Shown in pieces: positions 1-12,204 of a stretch of DNA of 64,000 bases. The stretch's first letter is position 1, and each line of letters opens with the position of its first letter. The notes under the pieces are model-generated. The model was not told the origin of the DNA. It saw only the letters and a program-made list of their open reading frames with translations, and did not search any database. Source of the stretch: Kluyveromyces lactis (lineage: Eukaryota; Ascomycota; Saccharomycetes; Saccharomycetales; Saccharomycetaceae). Where the stretch lies: positions 744,001-808,000 of the forward strand of contig NC_006041.1 in the NCBI RefSeq assembly GCF_000002515.2. The letters are read 5' to 3'. The translations under genes and the position numbers were made by a program.

Positions 1-180
1 TATTCTGAAGTTGTTCGCAATATTGGTAAGAACGTATTTTTAGGCAACTGTGATATCAACATTTCAACTGTCAGATGCATATATAGTAAGATGGACGGTC
101 TTTCTCTAGAGAGAGTCGTAGGATCTAAACGCGCGGCAGTATTGGCTCATGGCCAAAACGAAGTGTACGAGTTTAAATAG
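1..180 (+). CDS. UTP25: C-terminal end of Utp25-like U3 snoRNP / small-subunit processome protein (partial)
   Basis: An open frame runs from the window edge to a TAG and gives the last 59 residues of a protein. The tail contains [19 protein letters not shown] and ends NEVYEFK. This resembles, from memory, the end of Utp25/DIEXF proteins, which finish with a YSK.D...LE.VVG..RA block and a short acidic/aromatic tail. Utp25 is a nucleolar helicase-like protein of the SSU processome needed for 18S rRNA maturation. Context agrees: in S. cerevisiae UTP25 (YIL091C) lies close to RSM25 (YIL093C), which follows here. The visible part is too short to confirm any catalytic or helicase-like domain. Confidence 0.7.
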   Translation, partial: YSEVVRNIGKNVFLGNCDINISTVRCIYSKMDGLSLERVVGSKRAAVLAHGQNEVYEFK

Positions 181-522
181 AGTGGATCAAATATGCCATA
201 AATAATTAGTAAACCGAAAACTTACGCAATCGTTCTCCTTTACTAATAGCTTAGAGTATTAAAATATGTTGCACTTTTCAACTTCTTTGTTTGTTGTAGA
301 ATTTTGAAACTCAAAGTCAGATTCAAAGAGTACATATTAATTCTTAATTATTTGATGCAAAGAGACAAGCCCGCAAACGAATCCAATAGCCGCCCGATAA
401 TAGATTAAACTAATTTTATACTTAAAATATAATTCTATAGACCTCAGAGCCGGTCAAACTTGCTAATGAGAGCTTTCACCTATAGCAATTGTGACTTATC
501 TTTATCTTTTCCCTTGGGTTTA
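181..522. other. Intergenic: convergent 3' flanks of UTP25 and KSH1
   Basis: AT-rich stretch between two converging genes. I see no ATG-initiated frame of useful length and no RNA-like element, only likely 3' UTR and polyadenylation sequence. Confidence 0.6.
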
Positions 523-741
523 TCAACTGTTGAATTGCGAAACTGCCATGGCAATGCAAGCTAAAGACACATAAGGACTAGCTCTTTCCCCAATTCTCGC
601 AAACTTCCAAAATACTCCTAGTATACCGCTGTCCTTATAACGATCAAGGAGCGATGGTCTTTGTGCATGAATATATGTGCACGAACATATGAACAATAGT
701 ATAACTTGTAACAATGATTTAAAATTGAATAGGGCAGACAT
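523..741 (-). CDS. KSH1: Ksh1, small secretory-pathway membrane protein (TMEM167/Kish family)
   Basis: A 72-residue protein, the length of S. cerevisiae Ksh1, and nearly identical to it by recall: [16 protein letters not shown] at the start, then [32 protein letters not shown] and a terminal AVSQFNS. An N-terminal hydrophobic segment (about 8-26) acts as signal or anchor, and a second hydrophobic stretch lies at about 53-68. Kish proteins sit in the early secretory pathway (ER/Golgi) and are needed for secretion; the S. cerevisiae gene is essential. It lies head to head with RSM25. In S. cerevisiae it is next to EFM6 and FAP1, both of which are also in this window. Confidence 0.95.
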   Translation of the reverse strand: MSALFNFKSLLQVILLFICSCTYIHAQRPSLLDRYKDSGILGVFWKFARIGERASPYVSLACIAMAVSQFNS

Positions 742-1144
742 GTTTTTCAGAAAAGCTAGTGACCGTGAATATTCTGCCGAAGAAAATATCTACTCTGAAC
801 CTTTCAAAACAGGAACGAGATGAAACCTAAGGTTCATCAGTTATCATTCCACTGTATTGAAAAGAATAAAGGAACTTACGCTCCCCATACACTTAGCTCT
901 TCGATCTTTAATTTTGGTGAAAAATGTTTACTCTTCACGTGATCTAAAAATTGAATGCTTCTACTTAGAAAAATTTGAAAAATCTGATCGACGATCCAAA
1001 ATGAAATTATAGTGAAAAGTTGAAAAGTTCACAAATATGCTGTATGAACAGCTCCAGGACAACAAGTATTGGATCGATTGCTTGAACCTGCGAGTTTACT
1101 GAGATAGTATAGAGTAAACGGGCCATATAAACGTCAGATATAAA
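742..1144. promoter_or_regulatory. Divergent KSH1/RSM25 promoter region with an E-box
   Basis: A 403-base divergent intergenic region. It contains TCACGTGAT at 935-943, the core bound by Cbf1-type bHLH proteins in yeasts, about 200 bases before RSM25. Use of the site is inferred from sequence only. Confidence 0.4.
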
Positions 1145-1930
1145 ATGAAGGTTCAGCAAGAAGCCGTTAATGTACTAGAACGTACATCCGCCTATTTGAA
1201 GTCTGGTATTTTGAAGAAGACTCCAGCTTGGTACAATGTTATAGCGAAGGTACCACCAACAAAGAAGTTTGCTAGAACCCCACAACTGACACATCCTATG
1301 AACGGTAAATCTAGAACTGCACTACCTGATTACAGCAATTGGAAGGCCAATTCTTCAGGATTATACAAAACTAGACCAAATTCTTTGGAAAAGAAAGATG
1401 GTGCATCGAAGCTATATCAGTCCCCAAAATTAGTATATATCGAGGATAAATTGAGAAAATTGTTCTTCCAGCAACATCCATGGGAACTTTCAAGACCTAA
1501 GATTCTTGTTGAGAATACCCTAGAGACTCAAGAATATGACTGGTCTCATATCCAACAACTAGGCAAGCCATTGGATGGCGAATCAGTTGTACAAAGGACG
1601 CTTTTCCTATTAAAATCAGGAGAGAAAAAAGAACTCATTGATGCATATGATCAAGCTAGATTCGAGTTCTACCGTCTAAGAATACAACAAGAAATTCAAG
1701 ATCAAGTTGCTCAAGAAGAAGCCGAAATGTTCGGTTCAGTCTTCCATACCACTTCAATAGAATACGGAATTGCTAAGGAACAAAAGGTCATTGACACATG
1801 GAAGAGAAAGGCCTTACAGCAAGCTGAGTTGATGGCTGCCAGAGCAAGTAGTCCTTCTGCTTCCTGGACAAACGAGACCGAAGAAGAACAAAAACCTATT
1901 GATCAAGATGTTGAGGAAATTCAACTATGA
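1145..1930 (+). CDS. RSM25: Mitochondrial small ribosomal subunit protein mS23
   Basis: A 261-residue protein close in length to S. cerevisiae Rsm25 (264). It starts MKVQQEAVNVLERTSAYLKSG and holds the blocks GLYKTRPNS, LVYIEDKLRKLFFQQHPWELSRPK and YDWSHIQQLGKPLDGESV that I recall from the family. The C-terminal half is helical and charged, with an acidic tail. It is a structural component of the mitoribosomal small subunit in the matrix and has no catalytic residues. The first methionine fits the family start, and the N-terminus is basic/amphipathic rather than a classical long presequence. It diverges from KSH1 and converges with EFM6. Confidence 0.95.
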   Translation: MKVQQEAVNVLERTSAYLKSGILKKTPAWYNVIAKVPPTKKFARTPQLTHPMNGKSRTALPDYSNWKANSSGLYKTRPNSLEKKDGASKLYQSPKLVYIEDKLRKLFFQQHPWELSRPKILVENTLETQEYDWSHIQQLGKPLDGESVVQRTLFLLKSGEKKELIDAYDQARFEFYRLRIQQEIQDQVAQEEAEMFGSVFHTTSIEYGIAKEQKVIDTWKRKALQQAELMAARASSPSASWTNETEEEQKPIDQDVEEIQL

Positions 1931-2165
1931 TCTTCCACAATTAAACACAACCAATGAACACTATTCCCGTCAGAACTCTGAGTTTTACTGTCATTATTGT
2001 ATAAAAATTTCATGTATATATAAGTCACTATAACTATAAAGTTACTCATAGTTAATTCACGAATTGAAAGTACTTTCATGAGCATCACAAAAAGCATAAA
2101 AGATCAAACTAAATGGGGTGTCTTTGCATTTGACAAACGTCAGTTGTCACCCTACTACTATTTTT

Positions 2166-2966
2166 TTATTTCTCCCTCATAAGCTGAAACAAATGAGTTC
2201 TCTGTTTCAAATATTTATCGAAGTTAATAAAATCTCGTATCTCTACAATTTTAAAGTTCTTCTTGATCTTTTGGAAGAAATGTTTGTCCGCTTTACGCCT
2301 TTTCTTGTATGCCATTAGAATAATTGGCACATTCTCCCCATCAGTTAATTCTAACAGTGTTTTTTCCAATAATGGGAAAGCAGCTTCTAAGTACACACAG
2401 TCCGCAGCTAGCACTAAATCAACCGGTTTCTTGACAAATACATCCGGCAAGGGATTCCCCCACCATAACACCTCGGCGTGAACCTTATCATCCAATCCGT
2501 TGACTTGAATATTAGATTCCATGAGACCAAGCAGCTGATCAATGTCAGAAATATAAACTTCACGATCTGAATATTCATTCGCTTGATCCATTAGACCAAC
2601 ACAAAGCCCAACTAGACCTGTACCACTACCCAGTTCCAAAACGCTATTGCAATTCCCATCTGGAAACAAATGACTTAGCAAATGTTCCTTGTCGGATTTT
2701 TCAAGGATATATTCGCATAGCAGTTCACCTGCTATCCACACTTTACCTCCGCATCCGGATTCACCACCATCTTCATTGATTATAAGAGGACTCGGCAGTT
2801 TTCCATTGAAAGACATATCAATTTTGCCCAGATGCTCAATTGGCCTAGCTGGCACTAGTTCCTCAAAACAACTTGAAAACGGCACATCCCCCATAATGAA
2901 TGCCTTACAGGTCTCCAACACTGTTCGCTCTTTTCGATCTCTCGTCAGCACTTCTAAAAGTGACAT
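2166..2966 (-). CDS. EFM6: Protein-lysine N-methyltransferase Efm6 (eEF1A)
   Basis: A 266-residue seven-beta-strand methyltransferase of the METTL21-like group. The AdoMet-binding motif I is visible as VLELGSGTGLVGL (about 110-122), an acidic residue follows in YISDID, and the post-I/IV region reads LVLAADCVYLEAAFPLL. S. cerevisiae Efm6 (246 residues) monomethylates a lysine of translation elongation factor eEF1A. The adjacent FAP1 lies next to EFM6 in S. cerevisiae too (YNL024C-YNL023C), which supports orthology over other small methyltransferases of the same fold. It sits tail to tail with RSM25. Confidence 0.88.
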   Translation of the reverse strand: MSLLEVLTRDRKERTVLETCKAFIMGDVPFSSCFEELVPARPIEHLGKIDMSFNGKLPSPLIINEDGGESGCGGKVWIAGELLCEYILEKSDKEHLLSHLFPDGNCNSVLELGSGTGLVGLCVGLMDQANEYSDREVYISDIDQLLGLMESNIQVNGLDDKVHAEVLWWGNPLPDVFVKKPVDLVLAADCVYLEAAFPLLEKTLLELTDGENVPIILMAYKKRRKADKHFFQKIKKNFKIVEIRDFINFDKYLKQRTHLFQLMREK

Positions 2967-3271
2967 CGACTGTTACATAATATGGAATTTGTCTACAGGT
3001 TTTCTCGGAATAGTCGTATTTTTCACTCTTTTTTTAGAGTTTACAGACTAAACTTCTTCATGATGTGAAAAAAAAGGACATCCAACGACAATATATTCCA
3101 TTTACAATACGATGTACATTGTACTGAATCTGCAATTGAATATGTTCTCTCTATAGTGTATAAATAAATGAAGGCTATGAAACTTCTGCTGAGGTGTTAT
3201 GCATGAAAAGTCTGTAGACTATAGGTGCGTCAGTTTTTTTATATATGTACTTTTTTGGCCGGCTTTTTCTC
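2967..3271. other. Intergenic: EFM6 5' flank and FAP1 3' flank
   Basis: AT-rich DNA between two genes on the minus strand. I see no further gene and no recognisable element. Confidence 0.5.
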
Positions 3272-6037
3272 TTATGCTTGAGACACTAGGGACAAATTCT
3301 CATCAACTTGACACATTTCCACACCTGTAGCCAACATTTGATCTTGTAGTGCTGTCTTTATAAACGGAATGACTTTTTCCATATCACTTGCAGTGTTTTT
3401 TGTTATACCCGAATAATTCTCTGGGAAAATCAAAACTGAGTTTAAGTCTTTCAAGAAGCGATATTGAGGTGTTTTCACTAAAGTATACTTCAAGAAATCA
3501 TGCACCAGAGGTTCGATATTATCTATTTGGCTTGAATCGAACACTCCGGAAATGACTATTGCATTAGGGCCCTCGTATGGGGCCGGTAAAGGTGTCTCGG
3601 ATGCGGGGATATTAATTAAGGTTTTCGTGACTTTTGTTGAGTAATGTTCTTGCATTCTTTCCTTTTCTAATGTTTTAAATAGTTGATAGAGTTCTGATGC
3701 GTCCTTGAGTGTTAACTCCGGCTTCTTAGATTGTGATTGGATCTTTTTTAGGTAAACTGATCTATTTGGTTCTCGATCTTGACTTTCGGAGTAGAGAGCG
3801 TATGCAGATGCCAACTCTTTGATAAATTGACGCTGTGGTACTCTCATTGGTTTCAAATGAAGACTTAATTTTTGAGTGTCCTCTATGAATTTATCAAAAA
3901 CAGCACAAATTTGATCACACCAGTTCACTTGTTTTTTGTAAACGTTCAAGACCAATTCAGAGTAAGGCATATTTAGATCATCAAATTTTTTAGCAACAAG
4001 AACAATGGATTCCAGTTGCTCTTTTGTATTTTTGGGCTTTTCATTCATCCCAAAAGCCTCCATCAATTCCATATGCCTTTGCAACTTTGCACATTCTTCA
4101 TCACATGGCAATTTTTCAGTTTCTGATCTACTTTGAGTGTCGTGGGTAGCACCACACTCAACCTGTTTTGTTCGACGATTGCAGTCACAAGTGATGACGA
4201 CTTTTTCATGGCATACTTTCTCCGGACATGGTGAATTACCATGACATTTTTCTTTACAAAGATGTCCACATAAACTTCTTTTCAACCCGCATGGTTTGGC
4301 ACATTTGATTTCGCATTCTCCTTCAACATGACATTTCTTCTGACATTTGTGATGACATGTTGCTAATGGCAGCCCACATTCGGTACCACAGGCCACCTGA
4401 GAGTCTGGAACAAGACACAACGTACGCATATCGTGCTTTTTGTAACATCTGCATTTTTTAATCACGTTAGCCGTACAAGGAGGACAGTCTGTACCGGCAG
4501 GATGACATTTATGAGGTCCAACTCTATGTCCGCACGGAGCTGGGCCCTCAGAAATTTTTATACAAGGATTTGGACACGGAGGTAGTTTGGTACCACACCT
4601 AACAGGAGCTGGAACGACAGTCTTCCCGCACGGGCATACCAAATCATTTGGATCCGATTCCAAGCATGGTGGGCATTTGCCAGGATGGCACTTCCATGTA
4701 CAATCATGTATCCCACAACTCAGTTTTAAATTACATTGTTTTAAGCAGACATGTTCAGGCTCTACTAGAGTCTCATTGTTAAGGTCTCTTTTCAGGAACA
4801 AAGTTTTCTCTCGCTTCTTAGCAGCTGGTTTCCCCGAACAACATATTTCCATGCATTTGTGTCTTCTACAGGACATATTCGATTCGCATTTGATGTTACA
4901 GCGAGGGGTATCATGAAGCTGACAAGGAGTAAGAAACGTCTTCGAGTGACATGTACATGGAGTCTTTGTAATAATTAAGCATGGGTCCATACAATCACCT
5001 GTATGACATGAAAAAGGACACGTATGTTTCCCGCACGATAACTGTTTCCCACATACATTGGAACATGTCGGAATCGTATCAGTACATTTCCTCCTGGGTT
5101 TATCCAGCTCTTTTAGCATAGTTTTTCCACAAGGACATGTCTTGAGAGTCTTGGGAGAAAATGGACAGGGTCTCGACCTATCTATACCTGCAGGCGCAAG
5201 ACATTGCTCCACGTATGTATGGTGATCACAAGAATAATGTAAAGTTCGAACCTCGCCACATGAATACACACCGATCCATTTTTTGCCACTCACATCTTTA
5301 GAATAGTCCAAAACTCTAAGATCGGAACATTGAATCCCAGACTTAACATCAGAACCACAATAGCAAGGCAATTCTGTTTTTATTATACTTTCACAGGGAC
5401 CACAAAATCCAGTATGGCAAGTCTTTTGGCAAGTGTGTTTTCCGCAAGGCAAAAGTAAACCACAAACATCACCGCAATTATAGGAGTTTCCTAGAACTTT
5501 AGACCTAGAACAAGGGATTTGCTTACAGTGTTTTCCACATTTGCATTTAATTTGCACAGGGATCAGGCACTCAGGATGTGGACCGAGATGACAAACCTTG
5601 GAACAACCATGTACGCATGAATATGCATTGCAAGTTTGACCACAGGAATTAGGATCTAGCTCATTAACATCTGGATTGACAACTTTTCCACACCAACAGG
5701 TACTTCTTTTCTGTTTTGGAATCTTATGGTTGATTTTGTAACAGTTGGGACACTTCCAAGACTTATCTAACGTTTTGTTTGTAGATTTTAAAGCCCATTC
5801 CCTGACACATTCGTAGTCGAAAACTCTATAACAGGAATCACACGCATACATCCGACATGTAGAATCAAGCTCCACTGTACAAATCATGCACACATACTGA
5901 TCACCATCTTTGATTTCTTTAACGGTTTGCTCATAGTAAGGAATATTGGTATCTTCATCGTTATCACTGTCAAAATCCGAATCAGAGGAATAGAGCCTTG
6001 GCTCACTTTCTGGGTATATTAGCTCTTCAGCAGTCAT
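3272..6037 (-). CDS. FAP1: Fap1, NFX1-type zinc-finger RING protein
   Basis: A 921-residue protein from the first ATG (MTAEELIYPESEP). An acidic N-terminus leads into a RING/RING-CH domain (about 50-100: CMIC, CDSC, C-x-H-like spacing, CPNC), then a long array of NFX1-type cysteine/histidine zinc fingers (about 115-640; repeats of the CG..C..CH.G.C..C pattern), and an R3H-like region (about 710-760). S. cerevisiae Fap1 binds the FKBP Fpr1 and acts as a ubiquitin ligase at stalled small ribosomal subunits. The frame stays open for 56 codons upstream through a hydrophobic stretch, but the only initiator there would be TTG, so this is taken as untranslated leader. Synteny with EFM6 and RCM1 agrees. 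Confidence 0.92.
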   Translation of the reverse strand: MTAEELIYPESEPRLYSSDSDFDSDNDEDTNIPYYEQTVKEIKDGDQYVCMICTVELDSTCRMYACDSCYRVFDYECVREWALKSTNKTLDKSWKCPNCYKINHKIPKQKRSTCWCGKVVNPDVNELDPNSCGQTCNAYSCVHGCSKVCHLGPHPECLIPVQIKCKCGKHCKQIPCSRSKVLGNSYNCGDVCGLLLPCGKHTCQKTCHTGFCGPCESIIKTELPCYCGSDVKSGIQCSDLRVLDYSKDVSGKKWIGVYSCGEVRTLHYSCDHHTYVEQCLAPAGIDRSRPCPFSPKTLKTCPCGKTMLKELDKPRRKCTDTIPTCSNVCGKQLSCGKHTCPFSCHTGDCMDPCLIITKTPCTCHSKTFLTPCQLHDTPRCNIKCESNMSCRRHKCMEICCSGKPAAKKREKTLFLKRDLNNETLVEPEHVCLKQCNLKLSCGIHDCTWKCHPGKCPPCLESDPNDLVCPCGKTVVPAPVRCGTKLPPCPNPCIKISEGPAPCGHRVGPHKCHPAGTDCPPCTANVIKKCRCYKKHDMRTLCLVPDSQVACGTECGLPLATCHHKCQKKCHVEGECEIKCAKPCGLKRSLCGHLCKEKCHGNSPCPEKVCHEKVVITCDCNRRTKQVECGATHDTQSRSETEKLPCDEECAKLQRHMELMEAFGMNEKPKNTKEQLESIVLVAKKFDDLNMPYSELVLNVYKKQVNWCDQICAVFDKFIEDTQKLSLHLKPMRVPQRQFIKELASAYALYSESQDREPNRSVYLKKIQSQSKKPELTLKDASELYQLFKTLEKERMQEHYSTKVTKTLINIPASETPLPAPYEGPNAIVISGVFDSSQIDNIEPLVHDFLKYTLVKTPQYRFLKDLNSVLIFPENYSGITKNTASDMEKVIPFIKTALQDQMLATGVEMCQVDENLSLVSQA

Positions 6038-7779
<1,742 letters not shown>

Positions 7780-7888
7780 TTAATTAATATATAATGAATA
7801 TATTTCTACGTTTGTTACGCCAATAACTTTGCTATGATTCGATATTTATTTTATCATGGACAGTGGATATAGAACTAATGGACTTTTA

Positions 7889-9364
7889 CTAATCTCGCTC
7901 AAAGCATACGGCGAAAAAGCCAATGCCACCATCTTCCTTCGGTAAAGCCCTGATGCACCCTTCTGCCAACTCTTTTGCTTCCTCTTTCGGAAACACCTCT
8001 TCAAATTCACTGGTCCATCCTCTTCTAGGCCATGTTGGAATTACACCGGTTCTCTTTCTTACTTTCCAACCCCATTCCTTGACCTTTGAGTCTAAGAGCA
8101 AATCAATGACAACTCTTTCGTTTTCTTCAGCATGAATAGAACAAGTACTATAGCATATTTTCTTAGCAGATGGGAAAGACATGGCGTGTTTCACAATTTG
8201 GTATTGGAAAGATGATAATTTGGCTAATCTATTCTTCAAATCTTGTTCCTTTTCAAACAATTCTTTTTCTTGCTCCACAGGTTCAACCGAGGTCTGATCT
8301 TCATCGGTGTTTGATGACCCAGTCTTGCTCAAGTTTACTTTATCAATTGCCTTACGGCCAAATATACCAGAGCCAGAACAACTTGGATCAACGATGAATC
8401 CAGTTACATTCTGGAAAAGTTCTGGTTTACCAAGTTTTGTGAAATCACCAACATGTATCTTGACCCCCTTAGCACAACCCGCGGTGGCAACCATCATCTG
8501 TAAAGTTTTTGCACGCTCAGGATCCTTCTCAAAAGCATGTATCTTGACTGAATCGACCTTGGTGTCAACGTCTCCAAAGATATGTGCCGCAACGTGTGTG
8601 GTTTTATTGCCGGGAGCCGCACATGCATCGATAACAACGTCAGTACTGTTTGGATTGAGGATGTGGGCGGGGAAACAGGATGCCCTGTCTTGAATGATAA
8701 TTTTCCCCCTCTTATATTGCTCATGCGAAGTGATCTTATCACCTGGATGAATGCCAAACAAGTTTGGAATATACTCATCGTAATATATGCTCCCAGGAAC
8801 GATTTGTTTCCAAGAGTTCACTCTTTGTGGGAATTTCTTGTTTAATTCAGCAAGAACATCGTCATATCTTTCCTTGACAAGGATAGGGTTAATTCTGATC
8901 CAACGAACCGGTGTAACATCTTCTCCATCATCGGTTTTGATTAACTGCGACAGACTGGTGACTTTAAGTTTAACTTTGAGCTTTGTCAACTCAGCCTTTA
9001 ACCTAGTCTGATGCTTCAAAATGAAAGTTTTGATAGGATGCTTACCCATCTGAATCCGCTTCGATTTTGAAAGTAAAAGGTCGTGTACTAGGAGCCTTAT
9101 GGTATCCTTATTGAACAGCGGTTTCCCTTTCTTTTTCGGTACGTCCTCCAAGATCCCGCTCTTCTTAATGATTTTATCTAGATATTCCCTATACTGCCAT
9201 GTACTACTAACAATGGCATAAATGTGACGAGGATTTGTCTTCAGCTTATATCTTTTACAACTAGTAAGTACCAAGGTCTGTAACGAACCTGCAACTCTCT
9301 TGTCTTTAGAGAGCTCCTGTTCCACGAATTCCAATACCCAGGTTGCATCACGGTAGAATTCCAT
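7889..9364 (-). CDS. RCM1: 25S rRNA cytosine-C5 methyltransferase Rcm1
   Basis: A 491-residue NOL1/NOP2/Sun (NSUN5-type) RNA methyltransferase, similar in length to S. cerevisiae Rcm1 (490). Motif I is [16 protein letters not shown] (about 248-263). The two active-site cysteines are in [13 protein letters not shown] (motif IV) and [15 protein letters not shown] (motif VI). Rcm1 makes m5C in domain IV of 25S rRNA in the nucleolus. Upstream lies a palindrome containing a perfect PAC box, the promoter element of ribosome-biogenesis genes, which fits this role. It converges with LYS12 and diverges from HDA1, next to which it also lies in S. cerevisiae. Confidence 0.95.
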   Translation of the reverse strand: MEFYRDATWVLEFVEQELSKDKRVAGSLQTLVLTSCKRYKLKTNPRHIYAIVSSTWQYREYLDKIIKKSGILEDVPKKKGKPLFNKDTIRLLVHDLLLSKSKRIQMGKHPIKTFILKHQTRLKAELTKLKVKLKVTSLSQLIKTDDGEDVTPVRWIRINPILVKERYDDVLAELNKKFPQRVNSWKQIVPGSIYYDEYIPNLFGIHPGDKITSHEQYKRGKIIIQDRASCFPAHILNPNSTDVVIDACAAPGNKTTHVAAHIFGDVDTKVDSVKIHAFEKDPERAKTLQMMVATAGCAKGVKIHVGDFTKLGKPELFQNVTGFIVDPSCSGSGIFGRKAIDKVNLSKTGSSNTDEDQTSVEPVEQEKELFEKEQDLKNRLAKLSSFQYQIVKHAMSFPSAKKICYSTCSIHAEENERVVIDLLLDSKVKEWGWKVRKRTGVIPTWPRRGWTSEFEEVFPKEEAKELAEGCIRALPKEDGGIGFFAVCFERD

Positions 9365-10047
9365 CTCGAATCACAATGAAGTTAAAATGAAAATCCAATG
9401 AAATAGCGCTGTATAGCTTGTACCACAGATCCAGCAAAATCAGTTCTAACACGTAACTATATTACGTCTATTCTATACCTCATCGCGATGAGCTCTTGTT
9501 ACATGTTTCTTCATACGTATTATACATTTTCAATTTTCAGTACTTGAAGAGTCCGATGTTGAAAAATAATTTCTTTTCTATTGTCACCTCAGTTTGGTTT
9601 TCTGTAAATATTGGAACTTTAAAACATCAACAATTTCCTGCGCTCATGGAACCATATGTGAAACAGCTGATCTTCATACGGATCTTCTGAGTACCAGATC
9701 CTGTGCAAGACAGCTACGTCCATATAACCAAGGTCAATCAAACGATTCTGACGGTATCTGAACACAAAACAACTTTTTTGGCCAGTAAAATTTCGAGAGA
9801 TAATCCGAACGAAGAGAGTTCTCTCACAGCTTTTCCGCCATTTTCAGTGGACTTTTAGCCTTTCCTCACGATTAGAAGGTAAAAAGGCGCTCTAGGGAAT
9901 TAAGCGTGCATTGGAGTTACGTAATTTGTGGTTGTATCATTCATTTCTAGTAGACCGTTTCCCATTGAAAGCTAGTTACGGTATCCCTTTTGCCATTGCC
10001 TGTCATTCAACATTATCGTGGTTACCTTTCCATAATATATTCGGAAC
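9365..10047. other. Divergent RCM1/HDA1 intergenic region
   Basis: A 683-base region. Apart from the PAC palindrome listed separately I see only AT-rich promoter sequence. Two apparent open frames here begin with TTG and are not taken as genes. Confidence 0.5.
9479..9492. promoter_or_regulatory. Palindromic PAC box upstream of RCM1
   Basis: CTCATCGCGATGAG is a perfect 14-base palindrome. With the next two bases it gives GCGATGAGCT (9485-9494), an exact match to the PAC consensus GCGATGAGMT bound by Dot6/Tod6-type repressors at rRNA-processing genes. It lies about 120 bases before the RCM1 start. Confidence 0.6.
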
Positions 10048-12162
10048 ATGGAAAGTAAAAAACCGGCTGAAGAGCCGCTGGAAAGGCCCAGCATCAAGGA
10101 AATTAAAAATGAGGGTACTGCATATACTCTGCCCAGTAAAGATGAATCTCAACGGCCTGTCATTGTTCCACCAACGAAGCCAAAGATTAGATATAGTCTT
10201 TTGAAAACCGGGATCTGTTATGATGTGAGGATGCGTTATCATGCTAAGATCTTCACGTCTTACTTCGAATACATCGATCCACATCCAGAGGACCCCCGCC
10301 GTATCTACCGTGTTTACAAGATCCTAGCGGAGAATGGATTGATTCAGGACCCAACTTTGAGTGGTGCAGATTCGATCGGAGATCTAATGGTGAAGGTTCC
10401 CGTACGTGAAGCTGAAGAGGAAGAAATTTTGCAAGTCCATTCAAGACAGCATTTGGATTTCATATCACAGACAGAACAGCTCGAACGTGAAAGTTTACTC
10501 AAGGAGACTGAGGGTGGAGATTCCGTGTATTTCAATAATGACTCGTATCTTAGTGCCAAACTTTCATGCGGTGGTGCTATCGAAGCATGTAAGGCTGTCG
10601 TCGAGGGAAGAGTGAAAAACTCAATAGCTGTAGTAAGGCCACCTGGTCATCACGCTGAACCTGAAATTGCTGGTGGTTTTTGTTTGTTCAGTAACGTAGC
10701 CGTCGCTGCTGCAAATATGCTCAAATCGTATCCTGAAAGTGTTCGTAAAATCATGATCGTTGATTGGGATATCCATCATGGTAACGGAACTCAAAAGGCC
10801 TTCTATGACGATGATAGAGTTTTATATGTATCTCTTCACAGGTATCAATTAGGCAAGTATTACCCAGGTACTATCCATGGAAACTATGACCAAACCGGCG
10901 AAGGGAAAGGTGAAGGTTTCAATTGTAATATAACGTGGCCAACAGGCGGTGTTGGTGATGCTGAATACATGTGGGCTTTTGAACAAGTTATCATGCCAAT
11001 GGGTCGCGAGTTTGAACCGGATTTGGTCCTTATTTCATCTGGTTTTGATGCAGCCGATGGTGACACTATCGGCCAATGCCATGTTACTCCTGCTTGTTAC
11101 GGTCACATGACCCATATGCTACTTTCGTTGGCTAAAGGAAACTTGTGTGTTGTCTTAGAAGGTGGGTACAATTTGGATTCTATAGCTAAGTCGGCGCTTG
11201 GTGTTTGTAAGGTGTTGGTCGGAGAACCACCAGATGAATTGCCTGCTCCTAAAAAGCAACCAACTCCAGAGGCAAAAAAAATGATCGAAACAGTCATCAG
11301 AACGCAGTCAAAGTATTGGTCTTGCTTTAAGAACAGACATGGAAATGACGGGATCAATTTCAAGGATGCTATAACTTCAACATTGGACACAAGGAATTTC
11401 CCTTTACAAAATGCTATTAGAGAATACCAAGTTTCACAGCTCTCATCACAATTCAACTTTGTTCAACTTCCAATTCTTGATTTGAATTTACCAGCAAATA
11501 CTATGCTATGCACCTCAGGTATCCAAGACTCTGAAACACTTGTGGTGATCGTGCATGACACACCAGAGATTTGGTCTGAACGTGACACACAGACAGGAAT
11601 TATTGATCCTTCTAGTTCAATTATCGTCGACAATGCTTTGAAGATGATCAATTGGGCAATGGATAGAAGATATGGAATAATTGACATAAATATACCTCAA
11701 ACACTCTTTGAACATGCCAACTACCCAGGTGTTGCGTCATCACAAGAGATTCTGATATATTTATGGGATAACTACTTGAAATTCTTCCAAAATCTACAAA
11801 AGGTGGCATTTATCGGCATTGGAGATGCCTACGGAGGCATTGTCCATTTATTAGGCCATAGGGATACCAGGTCAGTGGTAAAATGTGCAATATCATTTTT
11901 AGACAAAAAACCTCTTAAAGTAATGGTGCCATTAATTGACGAAACGTTAGGAGATTGGTATTTCAAGAATTCCTTGGTATTCACAAGTAGCACACATTCT
12001 TGTTGGGGTAGTACGGCCAACGAAAATAAGAAGTTAAGAAAGAAGTATGGTAGAGTTTTGAAGGCAGATTGTGACGGAATGACAAACATATTCGATGAAC
12101 GTTTTGAAGAAGCAACTGATTTCATATTGGATTCTTTCGAAGAATGGAGTGAATCGGAATAA
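10048..12162 (+). CDS. HDA1: Class II histone deacetylase Hda1
   Basis: A 704-residue protein, about the length of S. cerevisiae Hda1 (706). The deacetylase domain (about 50-400) shows RPPGHHAEPEIAGGF with the catalytic His201-His202 pair, the zinc-ligand block VDWDIHHGNGTQ, SSGFDAADGD and LEGGYNLDSI with the active-site tyrosine. The C-terminal third (about 450-700) matches the Arb2-like domain that in Hda1 contacts Hda2/Hda3. The complex deacetylates H3 and H2B and represses transcription through Tup1-Ssn6. No key residue is missing. It ends 42 bases from the converging kinase gene, also its neighbour in S. cerevisiae. Confidence 0.97.
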   Translation: MESKKPAEEPLERPSIKEIKNEGTAYTLPSKDESQRPVIVPPTKPKIRYSLLKTGICYDVRMRYHAKIFTSYFEYIDPHPEDPRRIYRVYKILAENGLIQDPTLSGADSIGDLMVKVPVREAEEEEILQVHSRQHLDFISQTEQLERESLLKETEGGDSVYFNNDSYLSAKLSCGGAIEACKAVVEGRVKNSIAVVRPPGHHAEPEIAGGFCLFSNVAVAAANMLKSYPESVRKIMIVDWDIHHGNGTQKAFYDDDRVLYVSLHRYQLGKYYPGTIHGNYDQTGEGKGEGFNCNITWPTGGVGDAEYMWAFEQVIMPMGREFEPDLVLISSGFDAADGDTIGQCHVTPACYGHMTHMLLSLAKGNLCVVLEGGYNLDSIAKSALGVCKVLVGEPPDELPAPKKQPTPEAKKMIETVIRTQSKYWSCFKNRHGNDGINFKDAITSTLDTRNFPLQNAIREYQVSQLSSQFNFVQLPILDLNLPANTMLCTSGIQDSETLVVIVHDTPEIWSERDTQTGIIDPSSSIIVDNALKMINWAMDRRYGIIDINIPQTLFEHANYPGVASSQEILIYLWDNYLKFFQNLQKVAFIGIGDAYGGIVHLLGHRDTRSVVKCAISFLDKKPLKVMVPLIDETLGDWYFKNSLVFTSSTHSCWGSTANENKKLRKKYGRVLKADCDGMTNIFDERFEEATDFILDSFEEWSESE

Positions 12163-12204
12163 TTAGAATATCATTATAAAGATATATGTAATTTTAAAAG
12201 TATT

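Noticed and set aside
9496-10204. Two open frames of 64 and 97 codons before and across the start of HDA1
   Set aside because: Both begin with TTG; the second overlaps HDA1 in another frame.
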